DNA from: Tamarix chinensis | Lineage: Eukaryota; Streptophyta; Magnoliopsida; Caryophyllales; Tamaricaceae | Direction of reading: 5' to 3' | Length of the DNA stretch: 64,000 nt | Assembly: GCA_030549775.1 (NCBI GenBank) | Contig: CM060173.1 | Coordinates: 5,058,501 to 5,122,500, forward strand | Shown here: piece after piece, positions 24,546 to 35,590 of the stretch | Layout of the letters: each line of letters begins with the position of its first letter | How positions within the stretch are numbered: position 1 is the first letter of the stretch | The notes under the pieces: generated by a model | Databases searched by the model: none | Told to the model about the DNA's origin: nothing | The model's input: the letters and a program-made list of their open reading frames with translations, nothing else | Program-made: the position numbers and the translations under genes

Positions 24546-25182
24546 TTGTGAATTTACCACCACTACATAAAATAATAATATTATTACTTCATTCTTATCA
24601 TCTAACTCCACCAACTTGTCATTATTCAACATAATACTCATTAGCAACTACATATATTAGATCACATACTTACATAAGCATATTACTAAAATACTCTTAG
24701 ACAATAATATTATTCATGCATTAGCAACATAATACATCATAGACAAGCATTTAACATTTCCTTCAAATCTCAAACTCATTTCTTAAGTATCATCTCTACA
24801 CATGGCACAAAAGCTATCATAATTTTCTTTTCTTTTCTTTTTATCAATCAATATAAGCAACCATATATATCATACTAGGAAACACAAAACATGCATAAAA
24901 TCATACTAAAATCCCTAATGTGCTAGCATACGTTTTTCCATACATTTAAATGAGGATTAACGATTACCTTAATCTCGCAAAAATTGAACCTTATCGGTAT
25001 CCCGGTTAAAAGTTCAAGTTTTGATTAGCAAAACCAATACCTAAAAATAATGTCAAAACTTATCATATTAGGAGTAAGAAAAACCAAAGCATAAAAATTT
25101 ATAAAACTTAATTAATGACAAACTTAACTTAAAATGCCATTATACCTTCAAAATTTTATATTAAAATACTTAAGCAAGCAGC

Positions 25183-25210
25183 AGCTCATGCTGCTCATGT
25201 AGCATGAGCT
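25183..25210. other. 12-bp hairpin in giant LTR copy C
   Basis: Arms AGCTCATGCTGC (25183-25194) and GTAGCATGAGCT (25199-25210) pair with one mismatch. Position relative to the purine/pyrimidine block is the same as in copy B. Confidence 0.8.
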
Positions 25211-25259
25211 ACATGCAAAATAAAAGGGAGGGAGTCTTGAAGATGGGGTTAAAGGAGGC

Positions 25260-26420
25260 AAGATTTGTTATTTTCGGGTTAGGTTCTTTAGGCTAGAAAA
25301 GAAGGTAGATGGGGGAGGATTGGAGGCAAGGTAAGGGTGCAAGAGTGAAGAGGGGGTGTAGGTGGTGGCTCAAGATGGTTTCACGGCGGTAGAGGGCGGC
25401 GGAGACGACGGCGAAGATGGCTGTCGGGTTGGGCGTGGCTGAGAAGGAAGGAAAAGAGAGGGAAAAAATAAAGGGGTGCAAGGGATGTTTTCGACCAACT
25501 AATGAATGGTGGTGGTAGAGGGGGTTGCAGGGTGTCGAATGGTGGGTTTGGTGGCGGCAGAGGTGGCCGGACGGCGGCAAACGGGGAGGTTGCAGGTGGC
25601 TTGGCGGTAAGGGAGAAAAGTGGGGAGAAAAAGAAGAGGGGGAGAAGGGAGGAAGTTCAGGGGGCTCGAGGGGTGGCGTGATGGTGCAGGGCAGTAGGAG
25701 GTGGTGGCAGGAGGCGGCGCAGGGGGTTGGAACGGTGGTTGGAACGGCGGTTGGCGGCGGCGAGCAAAAACCAGGAAAGAAATGGAAGGGAGGAGAAAAT
25801 GAGAGAAGGGGCTCGGGGAAAGAGGAAAGGGCTCAAAATTATAGGGAATGAAGGCTGGTGAGGGTGAGAAAAAAAAGAGGGAGATGCGAGGGGGCAGGTG
25901 GCTGGCCGGCGAGAGGATGCAGGTGGCAGGGTTGTCGGTTGGCAGGGGAAAGGGAGGGAAGAAGAAGGAAAGGGAAAGGGCATGCGAGCTGTGGTCCAGG
26001 AGCTAGTTTGGCTCGAAATAGGAAAGAAAATGATGGGGGAGAGAGGAGGAGTAGCAGGGAGGCAGGTGGTGGCCGGGCATGGCAGTTGCAGGCGACCGAC
26101 AAGTTTGATAATGGCAGAAATGGCGGTTGGGCGTGGGAGAAGAGAGAAAGGAAGGGGAGGTGCGAGCGAGCGGTTGGACCGGCGCAGGAAAGAAGAGTAA
26201 GCCGGCTGGTCTGGAAAAAAAGAAGAAAGGAGGGCGGCAGGGCTGTGCTGGACGGGCGTGCGAGGAGGAGAAGGGGGGAAGAAAAGGGTCTGTGGCCCAG
26301 CGCGCAAGGAGGGGGAAGCAAGCTGGTGCGGGCGACCCAAGGAGGAGAAAAAAGAAAAGAGAAGAAAGAAGAAAAAAGGAGAAAAAAAGGGGAAGGAAAA
26401 TAAAAAGGAAAATGAGAAAA
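25260..26420 (-). repeat. Pyrimidine-rich domain of giant LTR copy C (purines on plus)
   Basis: G/A-rich on the plus strand, C/T-rich on the element strand; about 1.16 kb. Together with 20260-21450 it forms a long inverted repeat because copy C is inverted inside copy B. Open frames such as 25858-26403 and 25657-26340 are compositional artefacts. Confidence 0.8.
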
Positions 26421-27354
26421 TAGGGGAAATAAAATAAATTAATTTATAAAATCATAAAATGTAATATTCTTGATAAATTATTTAATTTAATAATTTAATT
26501 CATTATAATCTAATATATTAGTTTAAAAAGGATAAAGTTAGTAAAATATTAGTTTGGAAAATTGTTTAAATAAAAATAGCATGATAAAATAACAAAATAT
26601 CTATTTTAATTTACTAAATATTCCCATCCAAATTTATATACTAAAAAATCCATAAATTAATTAAATTAAATAATTTTAAAAGCTAATTTATTTCAATTAA
26701 AAGCTATTTATTAAGTTATTGGTTTTCTAAAATTTTGGGGGATTACAATAATAGCATTTTAAGTTAAGCGTTTCATTAATTAAATTTTAGAAAGTTTTAT
26801 GCTTGGATTCTTGTTTCTAACATGATAAGTTTTGTGACTTGTTTTAGGTATTGATTTTGCTATTTAAAGCTTGAATCTTTAACTGGGATATCGGTAAGAT
26901 TCAATTTTTACAGGAATTAAGGTAATCGTTAAACCCCACTTAAACGCATGAATAAACGTATGTTAGCACATTAGGATTGTTAATATGTTATTATGCTTGA
27001 TATTTGTGGTTTAATATAATATATATATTTACTTGCATTTATTGATAAAAAAAGAGAAAGAAAGTATGTTAGTTTACATGCCATGTGTAGAAATATTGCT
27101 TAAGGAAAGAGTTTGATTATTAATGAAAGTGCTAAGTATTTAGCCATGTTATTTTATATTATTGTGACCATTTATGCATGAATATTATTGATGTGAGCCC
27201 TAGGGGCATTTTAGTAATATTCCTTGTGTTAGAATGTGGCCTAATATATATGGGTGCTAATAAGTATTATATTAAAATATAATGGTTGGTGGAGTTGGAT
27301 ATTGTTAATGGAGTATTAATATTATTATCCCATGTGGTAATGCTAATTTAATAA

Positions 27355-27876
27355 AAGTGGTGTAATAAGGGGTAAAGTGTTAATTCTGGAGGCAAAAGGG
27401 CAATATGGTAATTTTATGATTAAATGGTAATTTTATAAGTAAAGAGGTATTACAGTAATTTTAGGAGTAAAGGGTAAAGTGGTAATTTTGGGAGTAAAAA
27501 GGGTAATATGGTAATTTTATAAGTAAGAGGTATTATGGTAATTTTGGGAGTAAAGGGTAATATGGTAATTTTGGGAAAAGAAGGGCAAAATGGTAAGTTT
27601 GTAAGAAAAGATAAAAATGGTAAGTTTGGAGGTAAAAGGGTAAAATAGTAAATTGTAAAGCAACAGGGGTATTATGGTAATTTTATAAGTAAAAGGGTAT
27701 TGTGATAATTTTGTAAAAAAAGGATATTGTGGTAATTTGGAAGTAAGGGGTAGAAAGGTAATTTTGTAAATAAAAGGATATTTATGGCAAACTTGGGAGT
27801 AAAGGGTAACTTGGTAATTATGATAACAACAAAGGATAATTTGATAATTAAATTATGATTAAAAAGGGGCAATCAG
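27355..27876 (+). repeat. Minisatellite of giant LTR copy B, first part
   Basis: Sixteen or so 30-bp-class GGTAATTTT units, interrupted at 27876 by the non-autonomous element. The array continues at 35066-35590 in the same orientation, with units on each side still in family. Confidence 0.8.
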
Positions 27877-29738
27877 TGGTGTGGCCGTAGCCGGCACACA
27901 ATTTAAACCCTATTGTTGTCAATTGTAGCACTGGTAAATAAGGGTATCGTTCTAAGCCGGAGATTGAGAGGGCTCACCTCTATTTAACTAGCTTAAAAAT
28001 AAAACTAAAACTAAAAATAAAAACACTAAATAATGTAAAATAAATAAATAAACATGAAAAATACTAATGGGGGTTTATAAAAATAAAAATAATAAAAGGA
28101 ATAAAATAAAATAAACTAATAATAATAAAAATAATAGAAATAATGGGAAATAATAGAAAACCGCAGATATGAGAAATATGTTAGGGAAATAAAAATCCAC
28201 CACTAGATTAGGAGGAAATATAATATTAATTTCTAAGTTATCCTTTAATCATGAGAAAGAGATCGACCAAGTTGCACACCAAAAGCAGGTCCATATACCT
28301 TATATTACTTCCCTTAATTAATTAATACGACAAAGCGTCAATATTAACCCTATTAAATACTAGCATTATAGCAGCAACAAGCGGCTCCTATATTTAACTA
28401 GATTTAATGCATTAAGTGTAAGTGGAAGGCTGTCAATCTAAGTACCCAAAATAGTACAAAAATCATGTCTAGCTGTATTTCCTTTCCTTGACCCACACGT
28501 ATCGAAACGTTTTACCACTTCGTTTAGAATCACAAAACGATTAGGTGAATTGTTATCTAACCTAGCTGCAATTTATATATATAAATTCTAGTATATTTAG
28601 ATGGCTACCTAGCAGGCAAATAATCCTACATACTGTCACTTATGAGGAACCAGAACAAGGCATGCACCAAATAAACTATACTTGACAGAATCATACATAT
28701 AAACGATAGCAATTAAAATAGAGTCAAGAAACAATCTCACGAAACAAAGAAAATAAAATTATAATTCAAATCCTAATCCAATGTTTCAATTTATTCCCTA
28801 ACAATAAATAATCAACCAGCCATAATTATAGAATTAATTACACATAAATATATATCTAAAATATAAATTAAAAATAAGAGAAAGAAATAACCGGAATTAA
28901 TTTTGAATAAAAGATCAAAAATTTATTTAGATAAAATTTAATTTTATCTGAAATAAATTTTACCGGTATACAATTTCTTCTTATTCTCTCTTCTTTCGGT
29001 GCCTTGATTTCTATATAATAATTTCTTTTTCTTTTTCTTTTTCCGGTTGACGCTGACGGCGCTGAGTCCGTGCTGATGCTGCCGAGCCTCGAAGTCCGTG
29101 CGTCCCCTCACGCCCAAGCCTCTCTCTTCTCTTTGTCCTACGGCTCTGCCGCCTCCCGTGGCTGTCTTTCTGTGACTCTCCGCACTTCCCCTATGACGTA
29201 ATTAATGCGGCTCTGCCGCACTAACTTTTTCTTCTTTCACTCTCTCTATTTATTTCATGCAGTGCTTCACCTTTCCACGTCAGCCCTCGCTGACTTGTCT
29301 CGTCCTTTTATTTCGTGCCGCCTCGTCTTGTAGCTCGTTTGGTTTCATTTTTGTCTCTCGCCGCTACATCATTTCTTCCGTGCCTCCACGTCAACCTTGA
29401 AGCCGTCTCTGCATCCCTGTTTCTCTTGAGCTTCGTTTGTCTTGTTTTGTTTCTAGGCCTTTGGGCCTTTGGCCGTTGGTCTAAAGGTCTAATTCTTTTT
29501 TTTTCTTTTTTTTCTTTTATTTAAAAACAATATCTACAAAATAAAATTGAATAAATATTAATAAATAATATTATACTCTAAATTTACTTAAATTATATCA
29601 TTTTAGCTCAAATAATACTTTTTATACAATTTTTACCACTTAAGCATAAAACAATAATTATTCCCCTATATTAGTTAAATAAACTACCAAAAACTAAGAT
29701 TATAAGGGTATAAAATGTGTCAAAATATGAACTCATCA
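27877..29738 (-). repeat. 3' LTR of the non-autonomous element
   Basis: 1862 bp. On the minus strand it starts TGATGAGTTCATATTTTGAC (at 29738) and ends GGCCACACCA (at 27877). It carries a G+C-rich segment at 29040-29480 that resembles the equivalent part of the solo LTR at 3623-5374. Short open frames in it, such as 29315-29524, are not conserved as proteins. Confidence 0.92.
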
Positions 29739-29752
29739 CACCCCCCACACTT
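29739..29752 (-). other. Polypurine tract of the non-autonomous element
   Basis: On the minus strand AAGTGTGGGGGGTG directly precedes the LTR start TGATGAGTTC. This is the usual Athila/Tat-type plus-strand priming context and fixes the element's orientation. Confidence 0.85.
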
Positions 29753-31518
29753 AGCTTCTTGCTTGTCCTCAAGCAAGTTATTACTCTAAATAAATAAAAT
29801 TAAATTAACTAGCCACTTTCGTAGGTCTCACGATTACACTTAGCATGTGTAACAAGCCCTTTAAACCCCTAGGTCACCCATCGAGGACGAGTAAGGTCTC
29901 GTGAGGGTTTCGCAGATGATATACCCACAAAATCACACACAAATAAAATCAAATCAAATCTAACACCCTTAACCATATTTGTCTCAGAATCTCTTACTTT
30001 CAAACGTCAAGATTAGCAATCAATCAAGATTCGTCATAGGGAAATTTAAAGGATCAATTTCAACATATGGTTCACACATAAACATGACATGTATGAATAG
30101 ATGAATATTATGGATGAAAATCTACCACGCCTTAGTCACATCAAGATTCATCCTCACTATGGATACCCTCAATTTTTTTTCTCTTAGATTCATGGCTACA
30201 AATGTCTAGAAACACTCATGTATGTGAGCTAAGATGATAAAAATAACAAAAAACTCACATATATAAACAAAGAAGGCTCTTATTTTTGTGGATAAAACCT
30301 CATGAAAGATATCAAATACTTGCCAAATGGACCAAACCATATGCTTAACTCTTGTGACTAATCTCCATCAGATCAAAGGCTGCTCATCTCAAGAATCAAA
30401 TAGGACTTACTTATTGGTTGTAGCGGGGTTTAAGGTAAAGAAGGGTATGGAGTATTTTAGGAGTGTGGCGCTAAAAAGATCAAGAGCTAGTGGAATCTAA
30501 TAAGTAGATGAAATATAAGCATAACTCCACATCAAATATTAATGATACACCTCTCCACCTTCACAATAAAATGTAACATGAATAGAACTTTCTCAACATT
30601 GTCTCCATAACTCCCTCTCTTCCTTATATCCTAACATTTTTTCTTATTTTGTTTCTTTTTTTTTTCATTCATTCATTTTGTTTTTCAATTTTTTATTTCA
30701 TTTTTTTTGACAATTTTCATTTTTATTTTCATTTTTTTTCATTCAATTTTTTTCTCCACCAAACATAACCAATCCCCTTTCTTAGCATAAATACATATAT
30801 TTCTTTCACACACACACACACATACACAATAACTCTTGGTATCCATAACGATTTGATTTCCTTCCACTAGCTTTAAGCAAAGGTAAGGAGATTAAAGCCC
30901 AACGGTTATTCTATGTGGGTAATGAAGAAAAGTATATGTTCCTTGTATAGGCTCAAAGGGTTTCTATAGGATGTATATCATGGATACACAGATTCGGTCA
31001 AGCTATTTGGTCAAATGATGGAAAATTCCTAAGCTGCCTTTATCATTTTCTCAATCAGAACATATTTTGACTATAAGCTTCGACTAGTACAAGAGTAAGT
31101 TCTAGTAATCTCTATAGTCCATTACAAGATCTATGGCAAATAATTTGATCAAAGCAATTACACATATATGAGGTTTACAAAGAAAATTTTGAAGCCAAGA
31201 AATAGTAGATGATTTTGTGTAAATTCGCTCAGAAAAAAGAAGGTACATATGGTTCAAAAGCTCACTGAGGAATGTGATGAATCTCAACATACCATGTCGG
31301 TGGTTAGAAAATCATACATGTTCTTTCTCCATTCACATTTAGACACGTAGATATGTGTTCCCTATATCAAAATTAACACAAAAATTCTCCACTTGCTTTA
31401 TCTCGATTTCATGATCCTCTGTTCGTTAGATTTCAAAGATATATTCCTCATTAACTAGTTAAGGCTCCTACAACTCTAAAAATATTAAACACTCTAAAAA
31501 AATTTATCTCTCTTTTTT
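29753..31518 (-). other. Non-coding interior of the non-autonomous element
   Basis: This is the 3' untranslated half of the element. It is AT-rich, with a T-rich low-complexity run at 30640-30760, a CA-rich tract at 30808-30828 and no coding signal of quality. The CACCCCCACACTT...ATTGTCCTCAATGTG block at 31550-31585 is a second copy of the GAGGACAATGTG / AAGTGTGGGGGTG signature typical of Athila 3' regions. The open frame at 31102-31290 is not recognised. Confidence 0.55.
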
Positions 31519-31741
31519 TTACGAAAACATAAAACACACACACACACCCACCCCCACACTTAAATCACACATTGTCCTCAATGTGTAAACAACTAAGGAA
31601 ACATGAAATTTAATGTATGGAGAAAACAAAATCAATAAATAAATAACTAAAGGATAGAAAACTCTCTTATGACATTGGGTTACCTCCCAAGTAGCGCTTG
31701 TTTTTATGTCTTCAGCCTGACATGATCTTGATTTTTCTCGT

Positions 31742-32200
31742 TCAAGGTGGATATGTCCACTTGAGAGATGCTTCACCAAATCCTTCCTCGTGATGATCAT
31801 CTTTATCCTGCAAGGAAGAAAAAGATAAAATGTTAGATTTAATGAAAGATTTGATCCAGCAAGAACGTAACTTACCTAGCATGGAATTTAAGCTTGTGTG
31901 TAAAGAGAGAATGTGTTGCCCAATGTCCATGTACGGTAATCTCTCTATCGAAGGAACATATTTTCCCATCTTAAAATCTTTAAACACATCCTTCCAACAT
32001 AACCTCTCCTTTGGAGCATCACGCTTCTTATTAAATGTATCCAAGGTGATTTGATTACTCTCTTCACTCTTGGATCCATATAACCTGCTAAAAGAGGGAA
32101 AACAATGAGTGTGGGCAGCATAAATAAAATTGACGTGGTTCAAAGGCTTACCTTGTGTCTCATGGTCATCTCCAAGCAAAAGTGGGGAATAAATGTTCAA
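31742..32200 (-). CDS. Unrecognised frame of the non-autonomous element (152 codons)
   Basis: An ATG-initiated frame encodes a mixed-composition peptide with no transmembrane segment or motif that I recognise. It sits between the gag-linker frame and the Athila 3' signature. The shared 3' end region contains KQALLGR-like codons in another frame, which suggests this stretch is former pol or 3' UTR sequence. It may be a relic of the downstream Athila ORF or simply an accidental opening. No function is proposed. Confidence 0.3.
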   Translation of the reverse strand: MNIYSPLLLGDDHETQGKPLNHVNFIYAAHTHCFPSFSRLYGSKSEESNQITLDTFNKKRDAPKERLCWKDVFKDFKMGKYVPSIERLPYMDIGQHILSLHTSLNSMLGKLRSCWIKSFIKSNILSFSSLQDKDDHHEEGFGEASLKWTYPP

Positions 32201-32238
32201 AGATGGTATATGGTAGATGAAAGTGATAGTCTTGTCAT

Positions 32239-33027
32239 CTATATACTTCTCTTTTTGTTCACTTGATCCTCATTTTGATGAGATTCTTCTTCTACTTTTA
32301 CAAGCTCTTCTTCCACCTCATCTTGCTTTTCAATGTTCTCCATGGGAACCTCCTCAACTAGCTCATCCTTACATTCAGATATGGCATCATCACCCTCATA
32401 ACTCTCACTTGAATTTGGAATTGAAGTACTAGAGAGCTCTTCTTGTGCTTGTAATTGATTCATCAGGTTGACCATATAACCCATTTTCTCCTCTAGCACT
32501 GACACCCTTTCATTTTGTCTAATCTGACTTTGCATCAGTTGATTTAGGTTGTTTGTCAATGCTTCAAAAAGCTTATCCATTTTTTCTGAACTTGAGGGCT
32601 CTGAAACTGGAGAAGATTCTTGTTGAGGATATTGATAATGTTTTGACGCTTTATAATCACATGTGTAAGGGTCTTGATATGGCACTGAATAATGATCATT
32701 CATCTCTAATCCAAAGTTGGGTTGATGCCTCATTCCAGAATAGTATGTGCTTGTATAGGGATCATGTCCTTGAAAACCATTGAAAGATTGACCACCAGAT
32801 TGTGTCCATCCTCCTCCTCTCATAGCTTGTTCATGGTAGGCATGTGGATTTCCTTGTGTATGATACACTCCACTTGTATTATTAACTCTAGTAGCTTCAG
32901 CTACCTGCAAAACAAGAGCAGTGAGTTGGTTAAGTTTATCATAAAGACTACTCGAACTTACCTCATTTACTCTTGCATTAGGATTCATGCAAAGTTGTCC
33001 ATAACCAAAGGATCCTCTCATAGCCAC
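32239..33027 (-). CDS. Gag C-terminal linker-like protein, Athila type
   Basis: An intact 262-codon frame starts about 150 bp from the primer binding site. DPYTSTYYSGMRHQPNF (about residues 89-105) is similar to DPFSPTYNPQWRNHLNL in the Athila gag at 41390-41440, placing it in the segment between the gag zinc knuckle and protease. A predicted coiled coil follows (KMDKLFEALTNNLNQLM, VLEEKMGYMVNLMNQL, about residues 148-193). The C-terminal 50 residues are very acidic (Glu, Asp, Lys), ending KKRSI. No CCHC knuckle and no capsid fold are visible. Because the frame is open in an otherwise non-coding element, it could be retained for RNA or particle association; this is inference. Confidence 0.7.
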   Translation of the reverse strand: MAMRGSFGYGQLCMNPNARVNEVSSSSLYDKLNQLTALVLQVAEATRVNNTSGVYHTQGNPHAYHEQAMRGGGWTQSGGQSFNGFQGHDPYTSTYYSGMRHQPNFGLEMNDHYSVPYQDPYTCDYKASKHYQYPQQESSPVSEPSSSEKMDKLFEALTNNLNQLMQSQIRQNERVSVLEEKMGYMVNLMNQLQAQEELSSTSIPNSSESYEGDDAISECKDELVEEVPMENIEKQDEVEEELVKVEEESHQNEDQVNKKRSI

Positions 33028-33179
33028 CTGAAAACACTAACACTTCAAAGGAAAAGGTTAATAACAAAACACACCAAAAATCCTGAGAAAATATAAAACA
33101 AAACTAAAAGAAAAAATACAAAACACTAAAAATAAACAACACACTAAAAATACTAGCAAAAAAAATGTGAAGTTACCAA

Positions 33180-33197
33180 TCCCCAGCAATGACGCCA
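33180..33197 (-). other. Primer binding site (tRNA-Asp type)
   Basis: On the minus strand TGGCGTCATTGCTGGGGA follows the 5' LTR after a five-base ATTTT spacer. It is close to the complement of the 3' end of plant tRNA-Asp, with a few transitions. This is the primer usually seen in Athila/Tat-like elements and it marks 33203-35060 as the 5' LTR. Confidence 0.8.
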
Positions 33198-33202
33198 AAA
33201 AT

Positions 33203-35060
33203 TGGTGTGGCCGTAGCCGGCACGCAATTTAAACCCTCTTGTTTTCAATTGTAGCACTAGTAAATAAGGGGATCGTTCTAGGCCGGAGATTGAGAGGGCT
33301 CACCTCTTTTTAACTAGCTTAAAAATAAAACTAAAACTAAAAATAAAAACACTAAATAATGTAAAATAAATAAATAAACAAGAAAAATACTAATGGGGGT
33401 TTATAAAAATAAAAATAATAAAAGAATAAAATAAAATAAAATAATAATAATAAAAATAATAGAAATAATGGGAAATAATGGAAAACCGCAGATATGAGAA
33501 ATATGTTAGGGAAATAAAAATCCACCACTAGATTAGGTCAAAATATAATATTAATTTTTAAGTCATCCTTTAATCATGAGAAAGAGATCGACCAAGTTGC
33601 ACACCAAAAGCAGGTCCATACACCTTATATTACTTCCCTTAATTAATTAATACGACAAAGCGCCAATATTAACCCTATTAAATACTAGCAGTATAGCAGC
33701 AACAAGCGGCTCCTATATTTAACTAGATTTAATACATTAAGTGTAAGTGGAAGGCTGTCAATCTAAGTACCCAAACTAGTACAAAAAGCATGTCTAGCTG
33801 TATTTCCTTTCCTTGACCCACACGTATCGAAACGTTTTACCACTTCGGTTAGAATCACAAAACGATTAGGTGAATTGTTATCTAACCTAGCTGCAATTTA
33901 TATATATAAGTTCTAGTATATTTAGATGGCTACCTAGCAGGCAAATAATCCTACATACTGTCACTTATGAGGAACCAGAACAAGGCATGTACCAAATAAA
34001 CTATACTTGACAGAATCATACATATAAACGATAGCAATTAAAATAGAGTCAAGAAACAATCTCACGAAACAAAGAAAATAAAATTATAATTCAAATCCTA
34101 ATCCAATGTTTCAATTTATTCCCTAACAATAAATAATCAACCAGCCATTATTATAGAATTAATTACACATAAATATATATCTAAAATATAAATTAAAAAT
34201 AAGAGAAAGAAATAACCGGAATTAATTTTGAATAAAAGATCAAAAATTTATTTAGATAAAATTTAATTTTATCTGAAATAAATTCTACCGGTATACAATT
34301 TCTTCTTATTCTCTCTTCTTTCGGTGCCTTGATTTCTATATAATAATTTCTTTTTCTTTTTATTTTTCCGGTTGACGCTGACGGCGCTGAGTCCGTGCTG
34401 ATGCTGCCGCGCCTCGAAGTTCGTGTGTCCCCTCACGCCCAAGCCTCTCTCTTCTCTTTGGCCTACGGCTCTGCCGCCTCCCGTGGCTGTCTTTCTGTGA
34501 CTCTCCGCACTTCCCCTACGACGTAATTAATGCGGCTCTGCCGCACTAACTTTTTCTTCTTTCACGCTCTCTATTTATTTCGTGCAGTGCTTCACCTTTC
34601 CACGTCAGCCCTCGCTGACTTGTCTCGTCCTTCTGTTTTGTGCCGCCTCGTCTTGTGGCTCGTTTGGTTTCGTTTTTGTCTCTCGCCGCTGCATCATTTC
34701 TTCCGTGCCTCCACGCCAGCCCTGAAGCCGCCTCTGCGTCCCTATTTCTCTTGAGCTTCGTTTGTCTTGTTTTGTTTCTAGGCCTTTGGGCCTTCGGCCT
34801 TTGGCCGTTGGTCCAAAGGTTAATTCTTTTTTTTTCTTTTATTTAAAAACAATATCTGCAAAATAAAATTGAATAAATATTAATAAATAATATTATACTC
34901 TAAATTTACTTAAATTATATCATTTTAGCTCAAATAATAATCTTTATGCAATTTTTACCACTTAAGCATAAAATAATAATTATTCCCCTATATTAGTTAA
35001 ATAAACTACCAAAAACTAAGATTATAAGGGTATAAAATGTGTCAAAATATGAACTCATCA
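33203..35060 (-). repeat. 5' LTR of the non-autonomous element
   Basis: 1858 bp, same ends as the left LTR (TGGTGTGGCC... and ...GAACTCATCA on the plus strand). It has a few substitutions relative to 27877-29738 and a shorter T-run near 34830. Confidence 0.92.
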
Positions 35061-35065
35061 ATCAA

Positions 35066-35590
35066 ATAATTATAATAGAGAAGGGTAATTTGGTAAATTA
35101 ACCAATAAAAGGGTACTATGGTAATTTTAATAATAGAGAAGGGCAATATAGTAATTATAATAATAGAGATAGGTAAAATGGTAATTATGATAATAAAGAA
35201 GGGCAATTTGGTAATTTATCCAACTAAGGGGACAATATGGTAATTTAACCGGATAAAGGGTAAATTGGTAATTGTTTAACTAACTAAAACGGTAATTTGG
35301 TAATCATGATAATGAAGGAAGGTAATTTGGTAATTTATTCAACTCAAGGGCAATTTAGTAATTATAACAAAGGAGAAGGGCAATACGGTAATCTAACCAA
35401 CCAAATGGGAAATATGATAAGTGTGGCAATTATGAGGGGTGAATGGTGATCTAAAAAGCATAGGAGATAAATCAGTAACATAAACCGAGCAAGGGGTAAT
35501 TTGATAATTATGCAACCTTAAGGGTAATATGGTAATTTGTCGAGTAAGGAAGGGATGACTTAACAATTATATAAGTAAGAAGTAAATGAG
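35066..35590 (+). repeat. Minisatellite of giant LTR copy B, second part
   Basis: Continuation of the array interrupted at 27876. Units such as GAAGGGTAATTTGGTAATT recur about every 30 bp to about 35590, where the unique tail of the LTR begins. Confidence 0.8.

Larger units (their letters stand above)
21533..26747 (-). mobile_element. Giant solo LTR, copy C (inverted, nested in B)
   Basis: This 5215-bp element, in reverse orientation, starts on the plus strand as TGTAACACCCCCAAATTTC and ends TTTTGGGGGATTACA. It is flanked by a perfect ATAAT duplication (21528-21532 and 26748-26752). It is the only one of the three giant copies without a later insertion. It is about 165 bp longer than the others, at least partly through a homogenised 30-bp repeat array. 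Order on its own strand: purine/pyrimidine block (26420 to 25260), hairpin (25210-25183), minisatellite (24545 to 23040), paired-hairpin array (22720 to 22200), 3' tail. It disrupts copy B right after the B hairpin. Confidence 0.92.
27877..35060 (-). mobile_element. Complete non-autonomous Athila-like LTR retrotransposon
   Basis: A 7184-bp element on the minus strand has two near-identical LTRs (27877-29738 and 33203-35060), a primer site beside the right LTR, and a polypurine tract beside the left LTR. It also has a 3.46-kb interior without protease, reverse transcriptase or integrase. The flanks ATCAG (27872-27876) and ATCAA (35061-35065) are a target duplication with one mismatch. In the 365 bp I compared base by base (28350 onward against 33680 onward) the LTRs differ at 8 places, about 2%, so the insertion is fairly young. 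The interior keeps a gag-linker open frame and the KQALLGR-type 3' motif of the Athila/Tat group (around 31690-31720). It must be mobilised by other elements if at all. Confidence 0.92.

Noticed and set aside
31519..31800. 93-codon frame with hydrophobic C terminus as an env-like protein
   Set aside because: It overlaps the conserved Athila 3' signature in another frame and the G/T repeat at 31536-31555; the hydrophobic part is coincidental.
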